From contig CANIIN010000156.1 of NCBI GenBank assembly GCA_947467405.1, positions 1 through 6,541 on the forward strand: a stretch of DNA of 6,541 bases, written 5' to 3'. A model generated the notes under the pieces. It did not search any database. It was not told where the DNA came from and saw only the letters and a program-made list of their open reading frames with translations. Origin of the DNA: Betaproteobacteria bacterium (GTDB lineage: Bacteria > Pseudomonadota > Gammaproteobacteria > Burkholderiales > SG8-39). Positions 1 through 5,344 of this stretch are shown here, piece after piece (the first letter of the stretch is position 1; each line of letters begins with the position of its first letter). Position numbers and translations under genes: made by a program.

Positions 1-285
1 AACACGCTGGTCACGCGCCTGCGTGGCGAATTCCTGCCGACCAACGACGCCTACCTGCTGGAGTACGTACGTTGCGAGTCGCGCGAAGTGCTCGAGCACT
101 ACGCTGACCCGGACCTGGTGTTCGCGGAGCCGTTCGCCCCATGGCAGGGCATCGTGATGTGGGCCGCCAAGGACATCAATGCGCTCGGCAAGCGCGAGCA
201 AAAGGGCATTGGTTCTATCGGCAAGCCGGGCATCATCAAGACGCACGGCTGGTGGGTTGTGGTTGCGCAGCGCGCACTGGTCTGA
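1..285 (+). CDS. C-terminal end of an unrecognised protein (5' end outside window)
   Basis: An open frame runs from base 1 to a TGA at 283-285 and gives the last 94 residues of a protein whose start lies upstream. I do not recognise the family. The visible part is soluble-looking, with no membrane segment or signal. It holds an acidic, helix-like stretch (about visible residues 20-40), an aromatic segment with PW and MW pairs (48-54), a Gly/Lys-rich loop (63-80), and a hydrophobic strand led by two Trp (84-88) close to the C-terminus. The stop codon overlaps the ribosome binding site of the next gene, whose ATG follows after only 10 bp, so the two are probably cotranscribed and perhaps functionally linked. 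Reality as a gene is supported by the uninterrupted frame and the tight junction. A GTG at 88 could start a shorter 65-residue version, but nothing favours it because the frame stays open to the window edge. Confidence 0.72.
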   Translation, partial: NTLVTRLRGEFLPTNDAYLLEYVRCESREVLEHYADPDLVFAEPFAPWQGIVMWAAKDINALGKREQKGIGSIGKPGIIKTHGWWVVVAQRALV

Positions 286-295
286 GGAGACGACA

Positions 296-961
296 ATGAA
301 CAAGAAAACAATGGCTGACGACGAGCGCGTCTACTGCTGGGAAGACATGTACATCCAGGCCGGACGCATCACGCATTACATGCCCAATCAGGGCAACGAA
401 TGGTCCTTCGACCCGAAGTTCAAGTACGACTGCTTCGGCATGTTCGGCCACCTGCGCCCGTTCGGCATGGCGCCGCGCGGCGTGAACATGTGGGAAATGG
501 ACTGGCGACGCCTGTGCGGCGCCCTCACCGAACAGTTCGGCAAGGCCGCGCCCAACCACTTCGAACAATGGTGGACGCGCTCCAACGTCGATCGCGTCGG
601 CGGCTATGACCGTATCATGAGGCCGGGCCCCGGCATGCCGACCATGCGCGAACTGCAGCACGGCATGAAGCGCCCCTGCATCGTCGAGCAGAACATCAAA
701 CTGGCCGACGGCGCGCGCGACGAATATCTCGAGTGGTTCGGCAGGAAGGTCAAGCCGGCGGCGGCGCGCGCCGGCTGGCAGGCCATCCTGTGGCTGGGGT
801 CGCTGCACAGCTCGTTCGTGGTGACCATGCTGGCCGCGCCGGACTGGAGCCGCGTGCTGGATCTGGCCGACGTCATGCCGCAACCCGATCCGGGCTGGCA
901 GGCGGACATCCAGACCGTATCGATGAGCGCCTGGGCAGGCAGCGGCTACCTGCAGCGATGA
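296..961 (+). CDS. Unrecognised Trp-rich protein, possible NIPSNAP-like alpha/beta barrel
   Basis: This is a complete 221-residue gene. The ATG at 296 was chosen because GAGGAG at 284-289 lies 6 bases before it; the same frame stays open further left but would run into the preceding gene. I do not recognise the family with confidence. The protein has no signal peptide or membrane segment and is probably cytoplasmic. It contains 12 Trp and 15 Met in 221 residues, and four Cys (14, 46, 74, 128). The C-terminal part (about 128-213) reads as strand, a helix around 140-160, then strands near 163-180, which loosely resembles one half of a dimeric alpha/beta barrel as in NIPSNAP or EthD-type proteins. 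That resemblance is a by-eye impression of pattern, not a detected domain. It follows the upstream gene by 10 bp and is followed by a strong hairpin at 983-1021, so these two genes may form the end of one transcript. A role in the oxidative pathway next door is possible but only inferred from position. Confidence 0.82.
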   Translation: MNKKTMADDERVYCWEDMYIQAGRITHYMPNQGNEWSFDPKFKYDCFGMFGHLRPFGMAPRGVNMWEMDWRRLCGALTEQFGKAAPNHFEQWWTRSNVDRVGGYDRIMRPGPGMPTMRELQHGMKRPCIVEQNIKLADGARDEYLEWFGRKVKPAAARAGWQAILWLGSLHSSFVVTMLAAPDWSRVLDLADVMPQPDPGWQADIQTVSMSAWAGSGYLQR

Positions 962-982
962 GTCGTCGCCGAGCCTGAACGA

Positions 983-1021
983 CGCGCGGCCCGCCTCTCT
1001 GCGGAGAACACGGGCCGCGTG
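983..1021 (+). terminator. Strong GC-rich hairpin after the 296-961 gene
   Basis: CGCGGCCCG at 985-993 is matched exactly by CGGGCCGCG at 1011-1019; the stem extends by one G-U and one C-G pair to 983/1021. The 17-base interior can itself fold, TCTC at 996-999 pairing with GAGA at 1004-1007. It begins 21 bases after the stop codon. No T-run follows, so it is not a classical intrinsic terminator; it may be a 3'-end stabiliser or a weak or Rho-assisted terminator. Confidence 0.5.
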
Positions 1022-1023
1022 CG

Positions 1024-1043
1024 CCTCACGCCTCACGCCTCAC
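1024..1043 (+). repeat. 7-bp tandem repeat, CCTCACG x 2.9
   Basis: CCTCACG occurs at 1024-1030 and 1031-1037, with CCTCAC at 1038-1043. The tract sits directly between the hairpin ending at 1021 and the Shine-Dalgarno AAGGGGA at 1044-1050 of the VOC gene. It is non-coding if the ATG at 1058 is the true start. Slippage in such a tract would change the distance between hairpin and ribosome binding site without altering the protein. Confidence 0.75.
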
Positions 1044-1057
1044 AAGGGGATCATCCG

Positions 1058-1819
1058 ATGTCACTCGTCCTGCGCCAGATCTGCGTGGTCGTTGCCGATC
1101 TCGACAAGTCCACGGCTGTATTGCAGTCGCTGTTCGGTCTGGAAGTCGCCTATCGCGACCCCGCGGTGACCAAGTACGGCCTCGCCAATGCGGTGTTCCC
1201 GGTGGGCTCCAACTTCCTGGAACTGGTTTCGCCGACGCGCAACGGCACGGCCGGTGGCCGGCACCTGGTGCGGCGCGGCGGCGACGCCGGGTACATGGTG
1301 ATCGTCCATTGCGACAATGTGCCGGCGTGGAAGGCGCACGTCACCGCCTTGAATGCGCGCATCGTCAACAGCCCGACCTACGAACACTACTCGGGCATCC
1401 ACCTGCATCCGGCCGACACCGGCGGTGCGATTCTGGAATTCAATCGCGATGTCGGCGGCGACGACCCGTCGGGCAGTTACCACCCGGCCGGCGCCGATTG
1501 GCAGAAATTCGTACGCACCGACATCGTCGAGGCCATGACCGGCGCTGAACTGCAGAGCCCCGATGCGGAAAAACTCGCGCGGCGCTGGGGTGAACTGCTG
1601 AAGGTGACTCCGCACCGCGCCGGCGACGAATGGACGCTGCAACTGGATAGCGGCACGCTGCGCATCGTGCCGGACACGGACGGCCGCGGCGAAGGCCTGA
1701 CCGGCATCGACATCAAGGTGAAGGACTCGCCTGCCGTGCTGGCCAGGGCAAGCCAGCTGGGCCTGGCCGTGAATGGCCACATCGTCACCGCCTGCGGCAT
1801 GCGCATGAGGGTGGCATGA
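1058..1819 (+). CDS. VOC superfamily (glyoxalase-like) protein, two modules
   Basis: The product is 253 residues. The ATG at 1058 is preceded by AAGGGGA at 1044-1050; an in-frame GTG at 1019 lacks such a site. The N-terminal module (about 5-130) has the VOC (vicinal oxygen chelate) pattern: a first strand followed by VADLDKS (12-18), GSNFLELV (50-57), GIHLHP (113-118) and GGAILEF (122-128). Plausible metal ligands are Q7 (a Gln where many members have His, as in human glyoxalase I), E55, H115 or H117, and E127. A degenerate second module covers about 152-253 and lacks an obvious full ligand set, which fits the Glyoxalase_3-like layout of one active and one structural half. Family members include dioxygenases, isomerases, epimerases and lyases acting on adjacent oxygen atoms, so the reaction cannot be named. 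It precedes two LLM oxidoreductase genes on the same strand (96-bp gap), suggesting a shared catabolic pathway. The fold assignment is firm and the function unknown. Confidence 0.88.
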   Translation: MSLVLRQICVVVADLDKSTAVLQSLFGLEVAYRDPAVTKYGLANAVFPVGSNFLELVSPTRNGTAGGRHLVRRGGDAGYMVIVHCDNVPAWKAHVTALNARIVNSPTYEHYSGIHLHPADTGGAILEFNRDVGGDDPSGSYHPAGADWQKFVRTDIVEAMTGAELQSPDAEKLARRWGELLKVTPHRAGDEWTLQLDSGTLRIVPDTDGRGEGLTGIDIKVKDSPAVLARASQLGLAVNGHIVTACGMRMRVA

Positions 1820-1915
1820 TGCCGTGACAAATCCCGCGTCACACCCCAAGCACTCAAGACACCCGATACATCGAATCATCCGCAACGCTTACTTCAACAC
1901 TGACAGGACCACACC

Positions 1916-2827
1916 ATGACCATCGCCTCGCAGATCGGCGTCACCTACCCGCAGACCGAAGTCGAAGCCGATCCCGGCGCCGTGAAGCATTTCGCGCAGG
2001 CGGTCGAGCAGATGGGCTTCAAGCACATCCTGGCCTACGACCATGTGGTCGGCGCCAACACCGCTTCGCGTCCGGGCTGGGACAAGCCCTACAACCTGCA
2101 GTCGCAGTTCCATGACCCCTTCGTGCTGTTCCCGTTCATGGCCGGCGCGACGGAGAATATCGGCTTCACCACCGGCATCCTCATCCTCACGCAGCGCCAG
2201 ACGGTGCTGGTGGCCAAGCAGGCCGCCTGCCTCGACGTGCTGTGCAAGGGGCGCTTCCGCCTCGGTGTGGGCACCGGCTGGAACGACATCGAATACGAGG
2301 CCCTCGGCATGCCCTTCGCCGATCGCGGCGCACGCATCGAGGAGCAGGTCGCGGTGCTGCGTGCGCTGTGGACCAACGACGCCGTCACGTTCAAGGGCGA
2401 GCAGCATGTGATTACCGATGCCGGGCTGCTGCCGCTGCCGGTGCAGCGTCCGATTCCGGTGTGGTTTGGCGGCGGCAGCGACCGTCCGCAATTCGGCAAC
2501 CAGCCGGCCAGCATGAAGGTGCTGCGGCGCATTGCGCGCATCGGCGATGGCTGGATTCCGCAGTTCCGGCCCAATGCGCGCGGCCGCGAGTTGATCGACA
2601 CCTTCCACGGTTTCTGTCGCGAATACGGCCGCGACCTTTCCAAGGTCGGCATCGACGTGCGCCTGCCGCTGAGCGGCGCCGACTCCTCGAAGTGGGCCGC
2701 TGAAACCCAAACCTGGCGCGAGTGGGGCATGTCGCACATCACCGTCAATACGCTGGGCGAAGGCCTGCGCGGCGTGGACGCCCACCTGCGCCGCATCGAG
2801 GCGTTTCGCAAGGTCGTTCCGGCTTGA
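1916..2827 (+). CDS. LLM class flavin/F420-type oxidoreductase (first paralogue)
   Basis: The 303-residue product is a full-length luciferase-like monooxygenase (bacterial luciferase TIM-barrel) protein of the type commonly annotated 'F420-dependent oxidoreductase, Rv2161c family' (TIGR03619-like). Visible motifs are YPQTE (11-15), YDHVVGA (41-47), ILTQRQTVLVAKQAA (90-104), the signature GRFRLGVGTGW (112-122) with EYE..G.PF..R (126-137), PLPVQRPIPVWFGG (173-186) and GDGW (210-213). The start ATG follows CAGGA at 1904-1908. Such enzymes bind FMN or F420 and oxidise or reduce organic substrates; which cofactor is used cannot be read here, and most betaproteobacteria are not known to make F420. 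It is closely related to the gene at 2968-3870 but has about 11 extra residues after the FGG motif (187-201). The 96-bp gap upstream contains only a short inverted pair (GTGAC 1824-1828, GTCAC 1838-1842) and no convincing promoter. Substrate unknown. Confidence 0.93.
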   Translation: MTIASQIGVTYPQTEVEADPGAVKHFAQAVEQMGFKHILAYDHVVGANTASRPGWDKPYNLQSQFHDPFVLFPFMAGATENIGFTTGILILTQRQTVLVAKQAACLDVLCKGRFRLGVGTGWNDIEYEALGMPFADRGARIEEQVAVLRALWTNDAVTFKGEQHVITDAGLLPLPVQRPIPVWFGGGSDRPQFGNQPASMKVLRRIARIGDGWIPQFRPNARGRELIDTFHGFCREYGRDLSKVGIDVRLPLSGADSSKWAAETQTWREWGMSHITVNTLGEGLRGVDAHLRRIEAFRKVVPA

Positions 2828-2846
2828 TGGCGCCCGTCCGCGCTTA

Positions 2847-2858
2847 GACCGCACGGTC
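2847..2858. promoter_or_regulatory. Small palindrome GACCGCACGGTC
   Basis: GACCG and CGGTC are separated by CA, 19 bases after the stop of the first LLM gene. The GACCG..CGGTC shape is like the half-sites bound by some TetR-family regulators of catabolic genes, but a 12-bp site with a mismatched centre is weak evidence. It may equally be part of the RNA hairpin pair with 2862-2886. Confidence 0.25.
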
Positions 2859-2861
2859 ATC

Positions 2862-2886
2862 CGTTGCCGCCACGACCGCGGCAACG
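2862..2886 (+). terminator. 9-bp GC-rich hairpin between the two LLM genes
   Basis: CGTTGCCGC (2862-2870) pairs exactly with GCGGCAACG (2878-2886) around a 7-base loop, CACGACC. It lies 34 bases after the upstream stop and 81 before the next start. No T-run follows, so termination may be partial; such a hairpin could protect the upstream message or uncouple expression of the two paralogues. Confidence 0.45.
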
Positions 2887-2967
2887 CCCCGGCGCCAAAC
2901 TCGGACGTCGTGCGCCAGGGTCACGCTTCGCTGCATCCATCCTGCCAACCAGACCAAAGGACTTTTC

Positions 2968-3870
2968 ATGCGCATCGGCGCCGTATTCCCCCAGACCGAA
3001 ATCGGTTCCGACGTCGGCGGCCTGCGTGCCTACGCGCAGGCCCTGCAGGACATGGACTTCGTCGACCTGCTGGCCTTCGACCATGTGCTCGGCGCCAGTG
3101 CCGCGCATTACGACAGCGCCAGCCTGAAGGGTGGCTATCGCGAAAACGACATGTTCCATGAACCGATGGTGCTGTTCGGCTTCCTTGCCGGCATCGCGCC
3201 CAAGCTGTCGTTCGCCACCAGCGTGCTGATATTGCCGCAGCGTCAGACGGTGCTCGCTGCCAAGCAGGCCGCGGAGGTCGACCTGCTGTGCGGCGGACGC
3301 CTGCGCCTGGGCATCGGCACCGGCTGGAACCCGGTGGAATACGAGGGCCTCGGCGTGCCGTTCACGGAACGCGCCGCGCGCCAGGAAGAACAGATCAGGC
3401 TGATGCGTGAGCTGTGGACGAAACCCATCGTGAACTTCAACGGCAAGTACCACCGCGTCACCGAAGCGGGCATCAATCCGATGCCGGTGCAACGCCCCAT
3501 CCCGATCTGGCTGGGCGGCATGGCCGACGCCGTGCTGCGGCGCGTAGCCACGCTGGCCGACGGCTGGTTCCCGGTGTTTCCTACCTTGAGCGGCCTGAAG
3601 ACGCGTTCCATGCCGCAGACCGACGAAACGCCGCAGGTCATCGTCGATCGCATGCGCGGCTATGCACGCGCCGCGGGACGCGACCCGTCGACCATCGGCA
3701 TCAACGGCACGTTCTTGTACGGCGACGGAACACCGGAGCCCTGGCATCACATCCTCGAAACATACCGTTCCATCGGTGCGACCCATGCCTCGATCAACAC
3801 CATGGGCTCGGGATTGCGCGGCGCCGACGCGCATATCGCCGCGCTGCGACGCTTCAAGGAATCGCTCTAG
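2968..3870 (+). CDS. LLM class flavin/F420-type oxidoreductase (second paralogue)
   Basis: The 300-residue product is a second full-length luciferase-like TIM-barrel oxidoreductase. The start ATG is preceded by AAAGGA at 2956-2961. It shares almost every signature of its neighbour at 1916-2827: FPQTE (7-11), FDHVLGA (37-43), LPQRQTVLAAKQAA (89-102), GRLRLGIGTGW (110-120), EYE..G.PF..R (124-135), MPVQRPIPIWLGG (172-184), ADGW (197-200) and INT.G.GLRG.DAH (276-289). The two clearly arose by duplication of a common ancestor, but the divergence outside motifs is large, so the duplication is old and the substrates probably differ. Compared with the first copy it lacks about 11 residues after the GG motif and has about 12 extra after ADGW (roughly 201-236). 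Family members use FMN or F420; the cofactor and substrate are not visible here. The 140-bp gap upstream holds a palindrome and a hairpin, so it may not simply be cotranscribed with the first copy. Confidence 0.93.
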   Translation: MRIGAVFPQTEIGSDVGGLRAYAQALQDMDFVDLLAFDHVLGASAAHYDSASLKGGYRENDMFHEPMVLFGFLAGIAPKLSFATSVLILPQRQTVLAAKQAAEVDLLCGGRLRLGIGTGWNPVEYEGLGVPFTERAARQEEQIRLMRELWTKPIVNFNGKYHRVTEAGINPMPVQRPIPIWLGGMADAVLRRVATLADGWFPVFPTLSGLKTRSMPQTDETPQVIVDRMRGYARAAGRDPSTIGINGTFLYGDGTPEPWHHILETYRSIGATHASINTMGSGLRGADAHIAALRRFKESL

Positions 3871-3916
3871 CCGCATCCCGCTCACCGACCACCGCTCCAG
3901 CCGGCACGGGGCGATC

Positions 3917-3951
3917 GCCTGAAGATCGGCTCCAGTAAAGGATCTTCAGGC
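3917..3951. repeat. Perfect 11-bp inverted repeat with 13-base loop
   Basis: GCCTGAAGATC (3917-3927) is exactly reversed and complemented by GATCTTCAGGC (3941-3951), with GGCTCCAGTAAAG between. It begins 46 bases after the stop of the second LLM gene. The stem has less GC than the other hairpins in the window, and no T-run follows on either side, so it may be a terminator-like 3' structure or a binding site for a dimeric regulator upstream of the thioesterase gene. Confidence 0.6.
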
Positions 3952-4018
3952 ATCGTTCGACTCACGACCGACGACCCGCCAGCCGATCCTGTGCACGGCG
4001 CGACTTCACGGGGCGCGA

Positions 4019-4027
4019 TGCTAATAT
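4019..4027 (+). promoter_or_regulatory. Possible extended -10 promoter for the thioesterase gene
   Basis: TGC followed by TAATAT (4022-4027) matches an extended -10 element (TGn plus a hexamer close to TATAAT). It lies 46 bases before the ATG at 4074, in the most AT-rich spot of a GC-rich gap. No good -35 box sits at 16-18 bases upstream, which extended -10 promoters can tolerate. This is a by-eye call. Confidence 0.35.
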
Positions 4028-4073
4028 CCCCGCCCACAACAGCCCACATTCCGCCATCAGGACAGGAGAAGCC

Positions 4074-4499
4074 ATGTCAGCCGTGCCCGCCGGATTCGAA
4101 CTCATCCCCCCCTTCGGCCAGTTTCATGAAATGTGCGGACCGATGTACGCGAAGAAATCCGACAACGGATACATCATCGGCCTCCTGCTGGAAGACAAGC
4201 ACGGCAACAAGGGCAGCAACCTGCATGGCGGCATGCTGGCCATGCTGATCGACACCGCCTTCACCTATACGAGCCGGCACAGCCGCAACCCGCCCAAACC
4301 GTCGGTGACCATCAACCTGTCCATCGACATGATGAGCATCGCCAAGCCGGGCGACTGGCTGGAAGCGCACGTGGACGTGGCGCGCATGGGCCGCACCACG
4401 ACCTTCCTCAATTGCTTCGTCATGAAAGGCAGCGAGCGCATCGCGCGCGGCAGCGGCGTGTTCATGGTGGTCGATCGCCCGATGCCGGCCGGCGTGTAA
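4074..4499 (+). CDS. PaaI-family hotdog-fold acyl-CoA thioesterase
   Basis: The 141-residue product has the length and pattern of a single hotdog-domain thioesterase of the PaaI/YdiI type, which releases CoA from acyl- or aryl-CoA thioesters in the cytoplasm, usually as a tetramer. The central helix motif NLHGGMLAMLIDTAF (49-63) corresponds to the family's HGG...DTA block; D60 is the expected catalytic acid and H51-G52-G53 form the CoA-facing turn. TINLSIDMMSIAKPGDWLE (79-97) is the typical second strand and loop, followed by GRTTTFLNCFV (106-116). AGGAGA at 4064-4069 precedes the ATG. A 203-bp gap with an inverted repeat and a possible extended -10 separates it from the LLM genes, so it may have its own promoter. 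It ends facing the crotonase-family gene on the other strand. Given that neighbour, it may relieve accumulation of a dead-end CoA ester in the same pathway, which is an inference. The substrate is unknown. Confidence 0.92.
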   Translation: MSAVPAGFELIPPFGQFHEMCGPMYAKKSDNGYIIGLLLEDKHGNKGSNLHGGMLAMLIDTAFTYTSRHSRNPPKPSVTINLSIDMMSIAKPGDWLEAHVDVARMGRTTTFLNCFVMKGSERIARGSGVFMVVDRPMPAGV

Positions 4500-4511
4500 C
4501 TCAATCGCGCG

Positions 4512-4532
4512 GACGCCGGTCAATCCGGCGTC
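4512..4532 (+). terminator. Hairpin after the thioesterase gene
   Basis: GACGCCGG (4512-4519) pairs exactly with CCGGCGTC (4525-4532) around a 5-base loop, TCAAT. It starts 12 bases after the thioesterase stop, the usual place for a terminator, between two convergent genes. The following bases (GCCTCATTCG) are not a real T-tract, so strength is uncertain. Confidence 0.6.
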
Positions 4533-4546
4533 GCCTCATTCGAAAT

Positions 4547-4564
4547 CCCGTGGCATGCCACGGG
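4547..4564 (-). terminator. 18-bp perfect palindrome after the - strand isomerase gene
   Basis: CCCGTGGCATGCCACGGG is a perfect palindrome that can fold as a 7-bp stem with a CATG loop. It lies 12 bases beyond the stop codon of the - strand gene. Read on that strand it is followed by ATTTCG, a short T-containing tail, so it can act as a terminator for that gene and, together with 4512-4532, as a barrier between convergent transcripts. Confidence 0.55.
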
Positions 4565-4576
4565 TAGTTCCTTGGC

Positions 4577-5344
4577 CTAGCGACCGGTGAACTTCGGCCG
4601 CCGCTTCTCGAAGAAGGCGCGCTTGCCCTCTTCGTGATCCTCGGACAGCATCAGGATCGGCTGCATGTCGATCTCGGCCTTCAGCACTTCATCCAGTCCT
4701 TCGGCCAGCGTGTCCTTCAGCAGTTCGAACGCCAGCGGCGCGATGTGGGCGTATTTTTCGCCCACCTTCAGCGCCGCCTCCAGCGCCTTGCCCGGCTCGG
4801 CGATTTCTTCGACCAGGCCGATGCGTTCGGCCTCGGCCGCGCTGATTTCGTTGGACAGCGCCATCAGCTTCTTGGCGCGGCCCAGACCGACGCGGCGCGG
4901 CAGCGTCCACATCATGCCCAGGTCCGGCACGAAGCCGATTTTCATGAACCCGGCCGAGAATTTCGCTGCTGACGAAGCCACCACGTAGTCGCAGGCCGAT
5001 GGCAGTGCCATGCCGGCGCCCACGGCATAGCCTTCCACCGCGGCGATGACCGGCTTGGCGCCGCGCACCATGGCGCGCATCAGGCGCGAACTGCCGGTGC
5101 GCAGGCGTGCGCGCCCCTGGTTGATGGTCTTTTCGTTGAAGCCCTTCAGGTCGCCGCCGGCCGAGAAGTTCCCGCCGGCGCCGGTGAGGATGATGGCGCG
5201 ACAACCGCTATCGACAGACAACTCCTCGAAGGCGTCGGTGAGCAGATCGCGCAATTCAGAATTGAAGGCGTTCATCTTGGCCGGGTTGTTCATGGTGAGG
5301 ATGGCGGTGGTTCCCTCACGCTCGATTTTCAGTATGTCGCTCAC
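4577..5344 (-). CDS. Enoyl-CoA hydratase/isomerase family protein, PaaG-like isomerase residues
   Basis: The product is 255 residues of crotonase fold, a normal length. The GTG at 5344 was chosen because AGGAGA lies at 5349-5354 (on the - strand); the frame is open upstream to an ATG at 5434 without such a site. The CoA-binding and oxyanion-hole segments are clear: NFSAGGDLKGF (59-69) and GYAVGAGMAL (105-114), followed by CDY (118-120). The two glutamates that serve enoyl-CoA hydratases are absent: the position of the first is A113 and of the second F133. Instead GFVPDLG (137-143) places Asp141 where PaaG-type 1,2-epoxyphenylacetyl-CoA isomerases and related enoyl-CoA isomerases carry their catalytic Asp (compare the GL.PD.GG motif). 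A double-bond or ring isomerisation is therefore more likely than hydration. The C-terminal FFEKRRPKFTGR end is typical of the family. It is divergent from the 79-residue gene at 5489 and convergent with the thioesterase. The fold is certain; the exact reaction and substrate are inferred. Confidence 0.94.
   Translation of the reverse strand: MSDILKIEREGTTAILTMNNPAKMNAFNSELRDLLTDAFEELSVDSGCRAIILTGAGGNFSAGGDLKGFNEKTINQGRARLRTGSSRLMRAMVRGAKPVIAAVEGYAVGAGMALPSACDYVVASSAAKFSAGFMKIGFVPDLGMMWTLPRRVGLGRAKKLMALSNEISAAEAERIGLVEEIAEPGKALEAALKVGEKYAHIAPLAFELLKDTLAEGLDEVLKAEIDMQPILMLSEDHEEGKRAFFEKRRPKFTGR

Noticed and set aside
1019..1057. Upstream in-frame GTG at 1019 as start of the VOC protein
   Set aside because: It lies inside the hairpin and repeat tract and has no ribosome binding site, while the ATG at 1058 follows AAGGGGA and begins directly before the first VOC strand.
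1824..1842. GTGAC...GTCAC inverted pair before the first LLM gene as an operator
   Set aside because: Only 5-bp arms with a 9-base spacer; expected by chance in a gap of this size.
236..1885. Long - strand frames opposite the 296-961 gene and the VOC gene (236-1036 and 1061-1885)
   Set aside because: Same composition shadow effect; no recognisable domain and no plausible start signal.
1889..3885. Two long - strand open frames (331 and 342 codons at 1889-2884 and 2857-3885) opposite the LLM genes
   Set aside because: They mirror the strongly GC-biased third positions of the + strand genes, are Arg/His/Ala/Gly-rich and motif-free, and lack ribosome binding sites, whereas the + strand frames carry complete family signatures.
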